Shown in pieces: positions 17,228 to 27,772 of a stretch of DNA of 64,000 bases (positions are counted from its first letter, which is position 1; each line of letters begins with the position of its first letter). The position numbers and the translations under genes are program-made. The stretch is from Acidovorax sp. 106 (GTDB taxonomy: Bacteria > Pseudomonadota > Gammaproteobacteria > Burkholderiales > Burkholderiaceae_C): positions 3,418,501 through 3,482,500 of the forward strand of contig NZ_RCCC01000001.1 of the NCBI RefSeq assembly GCF_003663825.1, in the 5' to 3' direction. Under the pieces are notes generated by a model. It worked only from the letters and a program-made list of their open reading frames with translations. It was not told where the DNA came from and searched no databases.

Positions 17228-18595
17228 TCAGGCAACCGCCACCCACAGCAGGGCGGTGAGGGCAAAGCCCGCCAGGCCCAGCACGGTGGTCAGCACGGTC
17301 CAGGTGCGCAGGCCATCGCCCACGCTCAGGCCCAAGTAGCGGGTCACGATCCAGAAGCCCGAATCGTTGACGTGCGACAGGCCCAGGCTGCCAAAGCCAA
17401 TGGCAACCGTGAGCAGCGCCACTTGCAAGGGGGAATACCCGCCACCCGCCATCGCATCGGCCAGCAGGCCGCAGGTGGTGATGATGGCCACGGTGGCCGA
17501 ACCCTGTGCAGCGCGCAGGGCCAGCGAGATGATGAACGCCAGCAAAATCAGTGGCAGGTGCGTGGCCGTGAGGCTTTGCGACAGCGCAGCGCCAATGCCA
17601 CTGGCGGTGAGCACCTTGGCAAACACGCCGCCCGCGCCGGTTACCAGGATCACGGTGGCGGCCGGGGGCAGGGCGGATTCCATGATGGCGTTGGTGCGCT
17701 CGCGGTTCCAGCCTTGGTTGCGGCCCAGCAGAAACATGGCCAAGCCCACGGCCACCATCAGCGCAAAGATGGGCGAGCCGATGAAGCCCAGCACATTGCG
17801 CAGACTGTCGCCCTTGGGCAGTAGGGTAGCGCCCGTGGTGCCTGCCATGATGAGGGCCAGAGGAATGATGATCAGCGCCATGATGGTGCCGACGCCGGGG
17901 GCATTACCAGCCTTGCTGGCCTTGCTTTCTTCGCTGTTGCCAAAGGCCGCAAACTGCTCGGCCGTGGTGGGCAGCATGGGGTAGCCCTTGCGGTTGAGCC
18001 AGCCCGACACATACTGCGACAGCGCCGCCAGCGGAATGCAGATGGCCAGGCCAATGATGGTGATCCAGCCGATATCGCCCTTGACGATGGCCGCCCCACC
18101 CACGATGCCGGGATGCGGTGGCACCACCACGTGGGCTGCCAGCATGATGCCCGCCACGGGCAGGCCGAACTTGATGGGGTTGACGCCCGCCGCCTTGCAA
18201 AAGCCGTAGACGATGGGCACCAGGATGATGAAGCCCACGTCAAAAAATACCGGGATGGCCAGCACCAGCGCTGCGGCTGTGAGCGCCATCGGCACCCGCG
18301 TGGGGCCCAGCAGTTGCGTGAAGCGGTTGGCCAGGCTGGCCGCGCCACCCGAGACTTCGATCATGCGCCCCAGCATGGAGCCCAGCGCCACCAGGATGGC
18401 GACCGAACCCAGTGTGCCGCCCATGCCTGCAATCAGCGTGCTGATGATGTCGCCAATGGGCATGCCCGTGGCAAACGCCACCAGAAAGCTCACCAGCATC
18501 ATGGCCACGAAGGCGTGGACCTGCCAGCGGATGATGAGCAGCAGGAGCAGGCCAATGCTGCCGGCGCCGATGCCGAGAAGTGCGAGGGTGGACAT
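17228..18595 (-). CDS. GntP-family gluconate/tetronate:H+ symporter
   Basis: This 455-residue inner-membrane permease has about twelve to fourteen hydrophobic segments. It carries the GntP family text MLGRMIEVSGGA, HVVVPPHPGIVGGA, AQGSATVAIITTCGL and LSHVNDSGFWIV. Such carriers import gluconate-like sugar acids with protons. As first gene of the tetronate operon it is the probable threonate/erythronate uptake system. A FadR-type regulator gene lies upstream on the same strand, and a small pseudo-palindrome 64-76 bp before the start codon is a candidate operator. Confidence 0.88.
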   Translation of the reverse strand: MSTLALLGIGAGSIGLLLLLIIRWQVHAFVAMMLVSFLVAFATGMPIGDIISTLIAGMGGTLGSVAILVALGSMLGRMIEVSGGAASLANRFTQLLGPTRVPMALTAAALVLAIPVFFDVGFIILVPIVYGFCKAAGVNPIKFGLPVAGIMLAAHVVVPPHPGIVGGAAIVKGDIGWITIIGLAICIPLAALSQYVSGWLNRKGYPMLPTTAEQFAAFGNSEESKASKAGNAPGVGTIMALIIIPLALIMAGTTGATLLPKGDSLRNVLGFIGSPIFALMVAVGLAMFLLGRNQGWNRERTNAIMESALPPAATVILVTGAGGVFAKVLTASGIGAALSQSLTATHLPLILLAFIISLALRAAQGSATVAIITTCGLLADAMAGGGYSPLQVALLTVAIGFGSLGLSHVNDSGFWIVTRYLGLSVGDGLRTWTVLTTVLGLAGFALTALLWVAVA

Positions 18596-18967
18596 GTACG
18601 GGATATCTCCGGGATGGAAGGGCGAGCGCGCAGGGCGGTACCCTAGTTAGTGTGTTTATATGGTCATCATACAAATTTAGCGTGCGGGTGAGTTTGCGGG
18701 TTAACCCTAGTCAAAGGGATGCTCGAATGAGGGAGCGCAGCTGTGTGTCGGCGCAATTTGAACGTCGCGTGCCGAGGGCGTGCCGATGGCGCGCCGAGGG
18801 GCAAACTGGCCATCTGGCTCGTTGCGCTCAGCTTTGATGCAGTGGCTTGGCGTATGGCGGGCGCGCGGACTCTGGCCGGATCTGGCTTGAGCGCAGCGGG
18901 TTGCAGTGCGGCTCCAGGATCAGTGCAAAACCGCTAAACCGCAAAAGGGCGGTGGCCCCCCGCGACC
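18596..18967. other. 372-bp intergenic region, promoter of tetronate operon
   Basis: Apart from the TATG-N5-CATA palindrome at 18659-18671 and a nearby AT-rich patch (18645-18680) that may hold the gntP promoter, no gene, repeat or terminator is recognisable. The remaining sequence is GC-rich and non-coding in appearance. Confidence 0.55.
18659..18671. promoter_or_regulatory. candidate FadR/GntR operator before gntP
   Basis: The pseudo-palindrome TATG-GTCAT-CATA is set in AT-rich DNA 64-76 bp upstream of the gntP start. FadR-subfamily regulators bind short palindromes of this size, and a gene for one lies just upstream. Binding has not been shown. Confidence 0.5.
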
Positions 18968-19738
18968 TCAGTCCGCAGACGCATTCACCAGCGGTTGCGC
19001 CAAGCGGGCGCCATGCTGCGCCCAGAAGGCCGGGTCTGCCTGCGCAATGCGGCTGAGCGCATTGCGCATGTGTTCTGTGGCGGCGTGCCGTGCAGCGCCG
19101 GGGTTGCCGCTCTCAATGGCGGCCACGATGCATTCGTGCTCTTGCGTGACAGCCCTGGCAAAGTCACTGCGCCTGGCTTCGTTGGCGCGTGTGACCCGGG
19201 TAGCGCCGCTGAGGAAGCGGGCCAGGTAGTCCAGTGTGCTGATCAGGAAGGGATTGCCGGCCGCCCTGGCAATGGCGCGGTGAAATTCCACGTCTTCCTC
19301 GGCGCCGTCTCCACCGGCCTGCACTGCGTCACTGATGCGCTGCATGGCGGCGCGAATGGCCAGCACATCGGCTGCCGTGCGGCGCTGTGCGGCCAGCTCG
19401 GCCACTTCAGACTCCAGCGCGCGCCGCACTTCCACAATCTGCATCACGGCCTCGCGCGATGCGGCATGGGCCAGGTCAAACTGCAGTGGCGCGATGCCGG
19501 GGGCTTGCACATACACGCCGCTGCCTTGGCGCGAGTCGACCAGCCCCAGCGACTTGAGCCGGGAGATCGCCTCGCGCACCACCGTGCGGCTCACCTCAAA
19601 CTGCTGCGCCAGTACGGCCTCGGTAGGCAGCTTGCCACCCGCCTGAATGCGGCCCGTGCGGATTTCAGCCTCCAGCGTGCTGGCGACCTGGTCGGCCAGC
19701 TTGAGGCTGGGCTTGACGGCAGAAAAAGGGGACGACAT
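18968..19738 (-). CDS. FadR-subfamily GntR transcriptional regulator
   Basis: This 256-residue protein has an N-terminal winged helix (residues 15-80; TGRIQAGGKLPTEAVLAQQF, VSRTVVREAISRLKSLGL) and a C-terminal FCD ligand domain with the metal-binding pattern EFHRAIARAAGNP. It is placed upstream of the tetronate operon on the same strand and probably represses it until a tetronate or intermediate binds. The start at 19738 gives the family N-terminus; the frame is open to 19795. Confidence 0.85.
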   Translation of the reverse strand: MSSPFSAVKPSLKLADQVASTLEAEIRTGRIQAGGKLPTEAVLAQQFEVSRTVVREAISRLKSLGLVDSRQGSGVYVQAPGIAPLQFDLAHAASREAVMQIVEVRRALESEVAELAAQRRTAADVLAIRAAMQRISDAVQAGGDGAEEDVEFHRAIARAAGNPFLISTLDYLARFLSGATRVTRANEARRSDFARAVTQEHECIVAAIESGNPGAARHAATEHMRNALSRIAQADPAFWAQHGARLAQPLVNASAD

Positions 19739-19846
19739 GGCGAGCGATAGTGGGAGTGTTGGGCGGCTGACCTCAGCGCCCAGGGCAAGCGCCAATGCAT
19801 GGGCGAATGTACCCCAAGGTGGCAGCGCAGCGCTGCGGCGGCGGCC

Positions 19847-20899
19847 CTATTTGGCGGGGCTGCACCGATCGTCCATGCCCGCCAGACCCGCTAGCTTTTG
19901 CATGCTGGAGCGGTTGTCCAGACAGGCCTGCAACTGTTCCTGCGCCGCCCTTTGCTGTGCTGCCCGTGCCGTGCTGGCGCGCTCGGTTTGCAGCCGGGCC
20001 ACACGTTCGCGGATTTGCGGCATCACGGCCAGGGCGGCTTTCTCGCCTTCCACGATGGCGTTGGCGCGTTGGCTGAAGTCGGCCGATCCAATGTCCAGCA
20101 CCTGGGGGCGGATGATCACATCGGCGCGGGCCAGCTCGGCCTGACCGAGCTTCTGGCCCATGATGGCAATGGACTGGCCCAGCGTGCCTAGCATGTCGCC
20201 CGGCGACTGCCCCCGGGCCTTGTTGGAGATGTCTACAGCGATGACGATGTCGGCGCCCAGCTGGCGGGCCGCATCCACGGGCACGGGGCTCACGATGCCG
20301 CCATCCACGAAGTGGTACTTGCCTATGGTGACGGGCTGGAACACGCCCGGCACGCTGCTGGAGGCTCGCACCGCCTGGCCGGTGTTGCCGCGCGCAAACA
20401 CGGTGCGCTCACCGTCTTCGAGCCGAGTGGCCACGGCCACGAAGGGCTTGGCCAGTTGTTCCAGGGGTTTGCGGCGTACCTGCTCGTTCACATAGTCTTC
20501 CAGCTTCTGCCCCTGCACCAATCCGCCCGAAGACCACTGCAAATCGCGGATCTTGGCCTCGTCCAGCGCCACGGCTTTTTCCTGCATCTCGAACGCATTC
20601 ATGCCGCTGGCATACAGCGCGCCCACCACGCTGCCTGCGCTGGTGCCGGAGATGACGGCGGGGGCAAAGCCATTGGCTTCGAGCATTTTGATGACGCCGA
20701 TGTGCGCAAACCCCTTGGCTGCGCCGCCGCCCAGCGCAATGCCAATGCGCACCGGGGCCGTGGTGGTGGCCAGGGACGGCTGGGGCTCGGGGTTGGAGCG
20801 GGTGGCGGTTGCGCCACAACCTGCCAGTGCCAAGGCTGCGACGGTGGCAAGGGCTGCCCCCACGACAGGAGGGGAGGGGAAAAAGGCGGTCAGGCGCAT
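19847..20899 (-). CDS. patatin-like phospholipase lipoprotein (RssA-like)
   Basis: This 350-residue protein has a lipoprotein signal peptide (lipobox LAGC, lipidated C28). The patatin domain has the oxyanion GGGAAKG (57-63), the nucleophile S87 in GTSAG, and a DGG motif in HFVDGGIV. It would hydrolyse membrane lipids as a serine-aspartate dyad enzyme anchored to a membrane facing the periplasm. The C-terminal 60 residues are charged and glutamine-rich, possibly helical. The frame is open to 20959, but the ATG at 20899 places the hydrophobic signal correctly. It appears to be a single gene. Confidence 0.85.
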   Translation of the reverse strand: MRLTAFFPSPPVVGAALATVAALALAGCGATATRSNPEPQPSLATTTAPVRIGIALGGGAAKGFAHIGVIKMLEANGFAPAVISGTSAGSVVGALYASGMNAFEMQEKAVALDEAKIRDLQWSSGGLVQGQKLEDYVNEQVRRKPLEQLAKPFVAVATRLEDGERTVFARGNTGQAVRASSSVPGVFQPVTIGKYHFVDGGIVSPVPVDAARQLGADIVIAVDISNKARGQSPGDMLGTLGQSIAIMGQKLGQAELARADVIIRPQVLDIGSADFSQRANAIVEGEKAALAVMPQIRERVARLQTERASTARAAQQRAAQEQLQACLDNRSSMQKLAGLAGMDDRCSPAK

Positions 20900-20974
20900 G
20901 CGGGTGTCATCCTGCGGTGCATTGGGGCGGGCAGTATAGCGGTGGCCCCCAGTGGGCAAGGTGGATGGGGTGAT

Positions 20975-21030
20975 TTGCTCCTAAAAAAAGAGCTGCTTGC
21001 GCTTTTCCATAAAGCGCTAGAGCCCATTTT
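20975..21030 (+). repeat. family-A palindromic repeat
   Basis: TTTGCTCCTAAAAAAAGAGC is followed by TGCTTGCGCTTTTCC and AAAGCGCTAGAGCCC, close to the family consensus. It is intergenic, between the ABC permease end and the patatin start. Confidence 0.88.
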
Positions 21031-21089
21031 CTTCAAGGGTACAGAGGCATGTGCCGATGGCTGCTCTTGGCCCACCCCCAGCCCAGGCC

Positions 21090-21857
21090 TCACTCGCCCT
21101 GTGACCCCCGATGTGCCCAGCCTGTGGTGCGCTTTTCGACCCAGCTGAACAGCTCGTACATGGCCATCGCCATGGCGCCCACCACCATCAGCCCGGCAAA
21201 CGCCAGGCCCATTTGCATGGACGAACCCGCGCTGATGAGCAGGTAGCCAATGCCCTCGTTGGCGGCGGTCATCTCGCTCACCGTGGTGCCCACAAAGGCC
21301 AGGGTGATGGCTACTTTGAGCGATCCATAAAAGTAGGGCAGCGAGCGCGGCAGGCCCACCTTGGTCAGCACATCCCAGCGTTTGGCGCCCAGCACGCGCA
21401 GCACGTCTTCCAGCTCCGGCTCCAGCGTGGCCAGGCCAGTGGCAATGTTGACCATGATGGGAAAGAAGCTGATGAGAAAGGCCGTGAGGATGGCTGGCCC
21501 CACGCCGATGCCGAACCACACTACGAGGATGGGCACGAACGCGGCCTTGGGCAGGGCGTTGAAGGCCGTCATCAGCGGGTACACGGCGGCATAGGCCAGG
21601 CGCGAGCTGCCGATGACAAAGCCCAGCAGCACGCCCACCACGATGGCAATGCCAAAGCCCGCCATGGTGACCCAGTAGGTGCGCCAGGCGTGACCTGCGA
21701 TGACGCCGCCAAACTCCACCAGCTGGGTGCCAATGGCCCAGGGGCTGGGGAAAAGGTATTCAGGGACGCTGAAGGCCGAGCAGACGATCTGCCACAGCAG
21801 GATGATGGCGCCGAGCAGGATCCAGGGGGACCAGCGCTCCACGGTTTTCTTGTGCAT
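21090..21857 (-). CDS. ABC transporter permease (SsuC/TauC/NrtB type)
   Basis: This 255-residue inner-membrane permease has five to six hydrophobic segments and the EAA loop (LRVLGAKRWDVLTKVGLPRS) that contacts the ATPase. It belongs to the binding-protein-dependent family that imports nitrate, sulfonates, taurine or pyrimidine precursors. It lies 12 bp behind the ATPase gene and forms one importer with it and the periplasmic binding protein. The substrate is not determined. Confidence 0.87.
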   Translation of the reverse strand: MHKKTVERWSPWILLGAIILLWQIVCSAFSVPEYLFPSPWAIGTQLVEFGGVIAGHAWRTYWVTMAGFGIAIVVGVLLGFVIGSSRLAYAAVYPLMTAFNALPKAAFVPILVVWFGIGVGPAILTAFLISFFPIMVNIATGLATLEPELEDVLRVLGAKRWDVLTKVGLPRSLPYFYGSLKVAITLAFVGTTVSEMTAANEGIGYLLISAGSSMQMGLAFAGLMVVGAMAMAMYELFSWVEKRTTGWAHRGSQGE

Positions 21858-21869
21858 GACTCGCCTTGT

Positions 21870-22694
21870 TTATTGCTGGATGGGCGCGCCAGCCTTACGC
21901 AGGGCGCCAATGTGGCCGCGCAGCTCGTGCACGATGTCGGTGAATTCCTTGGTGTAGGTGATCTCCAGCTCGCGCGGGCGCGGCAGCTTGATCTCCTTGC
22001 GCACCACAAACCGGCCGGGGCTCTTGCTCATCACATACACGGTGTCTGCCAAGAAGACGGACTCGCGCAGGTCGTGTGTGACCAGGATCACGTTGAATTT
22101 CTGCTCGGTCCACAGGTCGCGCAAGATGCACCACAGCTCTTCGCGGGTGAAGGCGTCAAGCGCGCCAAAGGGCTCGTCCAGCAGCAGCATCTTGGGCTCG
22201 TGGATCAAGGCACGGCAGATGCTGGCGCGCTGCTGCATGCCGCCCGACAACTGCCAAGGGAATTTGTCCTCATAGCCCGCCAGCCCGACCTTTTGCAGCA
22301 GCTTGCGGGCGCGCTCTTCGTATTCCTTGCGCTTTTGTTTGAAGTTGCTGCGGTACGGCTCGACGATCTCCAGCGGCAGCAGCACGTTGTCCACCGTGGT
22401 ACGCCAGGGCAGCAGCGAGGGCGCCTGGAACGCCATGCCCGAGACTTTGAGCGGCCCGGTCACGGGCTGGCCGTCGATGAGGATCTTGCCCATCGATGGC
22501 ATCTTCAGGCCGGTGGCCAGCTTCATGAAGGTGGACTTGCCGCAGCCCGAGGGGCCGACGATGGCAATGAACTCGCCCTGGCGGATTTGCAGGTCGATGG
22601 CCTCGACGGCAAAGTGGTTCTCCGCGCGCAGCTCGTCGTTGTAGGCGAGCCAGACATCGCGAAAGTCCACAAAAAAGGAATCAGCAGCCTGCAT
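21870..22694 (-). CDS. ABC transporter ATP-binding protein (SsuB/TauB/NrtD type)
   Basis: This 274-residue ATPase has Walker A GPSGCGKST, the signature LSGGMQQR and Walker B LLLDEPFGALD, followed by the switch histidine in VTHDLRES. It energises the adjacent importer. The start at 22694 (MQAADSFF) is chosen over a longer frame whose extra residues are not family-like. It is the middle gene of the operon. 163 bp carrying a hairpin separate it from the binding protein gene, so relative expression of the two parts may be uneven. Confidence 0.88.
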   Translation of the reverse strand: MQAADSFFVDFRDVWLAYNDELRAENHFAVEAIDLQIRQGEFIAIVGPSGCGKSTFMKLATGLKMPSMGKILIDGQPVTGPLKVSGMAFQAPSLLPWRTTVDNVLLPLEIVEPYRSNFKQKRKEYEERARKLLQKVGLAGYEDKFPWQLSGGMQQRASICRALIHEPKMLLLDEPFGALDAFTREELWCILRDLWTEQKFNVILVTHDLRESVFLADTVYVMSKSPGRFVVRKEIKLPRPRELEITYTKEFTDIVHELRGHIGALRKAGAPIQQ

Positions 22695-22795
22695 CAGAGG
22701 TCCGTAGTGAGTAGTGTTTGTGCACCGAGGTTGATGCTGGGCGCGGCCCAGGCCAGCGCCCCCGTGCAAGGGCCGCCCCGCCGCACCGGGGGCGT

Positions 22796-22832
22796 CCCCC
22801 TCCCGACTCGCGCAGCGAGTCGAGAGAGGGGG
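22796..22832. repeat. intergenic hairpin repeat between ABC transporter genes
   Basis: A long imperfect stem: CCCCCTCCC, then GACTCGC-GCA-GCGAGTC (perfect 7-bp arms), then GAGAGAGGGGG. There is no U-tract. Similar C-run/G-run hairpins are frequent between Comamonadaceae genes. It may stabilise the 3' end of the binding protein message. Confidence 0.65.
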
Positions 22833-22857
22833 AAGGCGCGAAGCGACTCAGGGGGTG

Positions 22858-23886
22858 TCACTTCTTCGGCAGGATGTTCAGCTCAGCCGTGCTGGGCAAG
22901 AAGCTGCCGTTCCACACATCGTCTGCGTTCACACGGGTCTTGGTGTTGAAGGCATCCGACACCTGCGACGCCATCAGCGACAGGCGGCCCGGCTTGGCTT
23001 GGCCAAAGCCTTCGGCACGCGCGTCGGCGCTGTTGACCACGGTGTCGATGGCCAGTTGCAGGCGGCGCGTTTCCAGCGCCACGTTCACGATGCCATCGCG
23101 GGCGCGCACATGCTCGATGGCGGCGGCGGGGTTGGCGATGACTTCCTTGGCGCCCTTGGTGAATGCCGACAGGAAGGCCTTGACGGCAGCGGGGTTCTCT
23201 TTGATGAGCTTGGGCGAAGCAATGATCACGTTGCCGTACAGCTTCACGCCAAAGTCGGCGTAGGGCAGCACGACCACGTCGGCGGTCTTCACGCCCCGGG
23301 CTTCCAGGTTCAGCAACGAAGTGAAAGTGAAGCCGGTGATGGCGTCCACGTCGCCGCGCACCAGCATGGTCTCGCGCAGCGGGGGGTCCATGGCCGTCCA
23401 CTGCACGTTGCCGACCTTGTTGGCTTTTTGGAAGATGGGGAAGGCGCGGCGCCCGGCGTCAAACACCGGGGCGCCCAGCTTCTTGCCAGCCAGGTCGGCG
23501 GGCGTGGCGATACCGCTTTTCTTGAGCGCCATCACCGATGCGGGCGTGTTGTTGTAGACCATCATCACCGCCACGGGTTTGTTCTGCGCGTCGGGGTTGT
23601 TGGCGTGGAATTCCATCACGGCAGCCAGGTCGGCAAAGCCCATGTCGTAGGTGCCCGAGGCCACGCGCTGCACTGCGCCGCCCGAGCCGTTGCCAGCGTC
23701 CACCGTCACGTCCAGCCCAGCGGCCTTGAAGTAGCCCTTGGCTGCGGGCTGCAAAAACAGCGCAGCTGGGCCTTCGAAGCGCCAGTCGAGCTGGAATTTG
23801 ATGGGCGTGCTTTGCGCATGCGCAGCAGGCAATGCGCTTGCCAGCGCCAGTGCTGCTGCGGTGTGCATGAACGTTCTTTTTTTCAT
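22858..23886 (-). CDS. ABC transporter periplasmic substrate-binding protein
   Basis: This 342-residue NMT1/SsuA-like protein has a signal peptide (MKKRTFMHTAAALALASALP, cleaved after AHA), then IKFQLDWRFEGPAALF, the ligand-domain text DAGNGSGGAVQRVASG and LPYADFGVKLYGN. It would capture the substrate for the permease and ATPase encoded downstream. The fold also serves for hydroxymethylpyrimidine, nitrate and sulfonate binding proteins; no thiamine riboswitch was seen upstream. The start at 23886 has AGGAG upstream. It is the first gene of the operon. Confidence 0.87.
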   Translation of the reverse strand: MKKRTFMHTAAALALASALPAAHAQSTPIKFQLDWRFEGPAALFLQPAAKGYFKAAGLDVTVDAGNGSGGAVQRVASGTYDMGFADLAAVMEFHANNPDAQNKPVAVMMVYNNTPASVMALKKSGIATPADLAGKKLGAPVFDAGRRAFPIFQKANKVGNVQWTAMDPPLRETMLVRGDVDAITGFTFTSLLNLEARGVKTADVVVLPYADFGVKLYGNVIIASPKLIKENPAAVKAFLSAFTKGAKEVIANPAAAIEHVRARDGIVNVALETRRLQLAIDTVVNSADARAEGFGQAKPGRLSLMASQVSDAFNTKTRVNADDVWNGSFLPSTAELNILPKK

Positions 23887-24292
23887 GGGGTAGCTCCTGG
23901 CGGTTGCCAAATAAAAACGGAAGGAAAAAGGCAGCAATGCCTTGGCTGTGCAAGCTATTCAGCAAAAACGATGCCCGCTTTCAAGCGCACTGCCGGGTTT
24001 TAGCAAGGGCAGCGCAGCGTGGCAAACCATTCTTCACCGAAGTGGTGCGGCCGGGCATGGAGGGTTTCCCGAAATGGTGCGTGCACCGTTGCAACGGATT
24101 GGGACAAACACGCAGACGAGGGGCCGTAGGCGGTGGTACAACGAAGTCGCAGCATCCAAAAAACAGGGCATTGCCTCGCAGGCCATAGGCGCTGCGGTAC
24201 AGGGTTCCTGGAGAAGGGTGCGCAGCCCGTTGCACTGCAGCACGAAGGCTTGCGTCTTCGGGTTCTTCAAAGACCCACGAGAGGGCTCACCT
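23887..24292. other. 406-bp divergent intergenic region
   Basis: It separates the ABC binding protein gene (minus) from the HDOD gene (plus) and must carry both promoters. No clear operator, riboswitch or small gene was recognised. The HDOD frame stays open upstream to 23942, but the extra 117 residues show no family resemblance. Confidence 0.5.
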
Positions 24293-25111
24293 ATGCCACA
24301 CCTGACAGAGTTTTTTGACAACGTGCAATTGCCCACCATGCCCGACGTGGCGCGGGAACTGGTGGCGACGATGCAGGACGATGACATCCCGTTTGAGAAG
24401 GTGCGCAGCGCCATTGCGCGCGACCCGGCCTTGACGGCCAAGCTCATCCGCTTGGCCAACAGCTCCCGCTTTGGGCTGGCGCGGCAGGTGGCCACGCTGG
24501 ACGATGCGTTAACGCTGGTGGGGCTGAACCAGGTGCGCACCCTGGCCTTGGCGGCCTGCATGACTGGCATGTTCAAAGACACGCCGGGCATAGAGGCTGA
24601 CGCCTTCTGGAAGGAAAGCATGGCCACTGCAGGCTATGCGCAGTGGTTGGCGCGCACGCTGGGCTCGGATGTGCAGCAGTCCTGGCTGGCCGGGTTTTTG
24701 GTGCGCATTGGTGAATTGATCATTGCGCAAAAAGCGCCCGAGCAAATGGCCGCCATTGAGCAACTGCCCCACCAGGCAGGTGGCCGCTGGGAGCGCGAAA
24801 AGCGCTTGCTGGGCTTTACCGAGGCGCAGGTGACGGCGGAGCTGGCCAAACGCTGGCGCTTCCCGGATTCCATCGTGCGCGCCCTGGACACCGCCGAAGA
24901 CCCTGTGGCCGCCACGCCGTTTTGCCGTCTGGGTGGCATCGTGCACGTGGCCATGCTGCTGGCCGAGATTGCACTGGAGGAGCCCAAGTCCCCCGCCGAC
25001 ACCATCGCCAGCTTGCCCGAGGAAATCAAAAGGGCGTTGCAACTGGACTCGGACTGGCTGGCTGAGCATCTGCCGCCAGTGGCAGACTTTGTGGATGTGT
25101 CGGTGCACTGA
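24293..25111 (+). CDS. HDOD-domain signalling protein
   Basis: This 272-residue cytoplasmic protein has the HDOD fold over residues 10-205: VQLPTMPDVARELV, ARDPALTAKLIRLANSS, then GLNQVRTLALAACM. HDOD domains are related to HD phosphohydrolases but lack most metal ligands, and act in signalling linked to c-di-GMP, chemotaxis or stress. The ATG at 24293 has GAGAGGG upstream. It is probably a single gene ending at a strong bidirectional terminator shared with maeB. Confidence 0.82.
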   Translation: MPHLTEFFDNVQLPTMPDVARELVATMQDDDIPFEKVRSAIARDPALTAKLIRLANSSRFGLARQVATLDDALTLVGLNQVRTLALAACMTGMFKDTPGIEADAFWKESMATAGYAQWLARTLGSDVQQSWLAGFLVRIGELIIAQKAPEQMAAIEQLPHQAGGRWEREKRLLGFTEAQVTAELAKRWRFPDSIVRALDTAEDPVAATPFCRLGGIVHVAMLLAEIALEEPKSPADTIASLPEEIKRALQLDSDWLAEHLPPVADFVDVSVH

Positions 25112-25146
25112 CGCGACCGTGCTGAGGTCTACAGTTCAATCCACCC

Positions 25147-25180
25147 AAAAAGAAAGGCCCCGAAGGGCCTTTCTTTTTTG
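25147..25180. terminator. bidirectional rho-independent terminator
   Basis: The stem AGAAAGGCCC (25151-25160) pairs with GGGCCTTTCT (25165-25174) around a CGAA loop. An A-run precedes it and a T-run follows, so it works for the HDOD gene on the plus strand and maeB on the minus strand. Confidence 0.92.
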
Positions 25181-25198
25181 AGTGCGAATCCGATCGGA

Positions 25199-27511
<2,313 letters not shown>

Positions 27512-27772
27512 AGAAGGAAAGAGTGTGCGAAACGGTGCGATGGAGCTTAATACATGTCCAGCGCGGCATGGCTGTATGCCTCATGCCTTGTGTGCATGAA
27601 TTGATCAACGGGGGCGGGGCCGTCGTGGGGCCCGGAGCCCGGATCTTCGTATGGGGGCAACTGGACGATGCGAATGTAAGGCAAGACGATCTCGAGAGAT
27701 CATCTGCCGTGGGCGCGGAGTAAGGTTAGCGGATTTCTCAATGCCCCGGCGTTCTCTGTGATCCGTCGCCTC

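Noticed and set aside
23942..24292. N-terminal extension of the HDOD protein
   Set aside because: The 117 extra residues have no HDOD similarity, whereas the ATG at 24293 has a good ribosome site and the exact domain start.
23887..24292. Thiamine or other riboswitch upstream of the ABC binding protein gene
   Set aside because: The transporter type can be a pyrimidine importer, so a TPP riboswitch was looked for, but the conserved CUGAGA-type core was not found.
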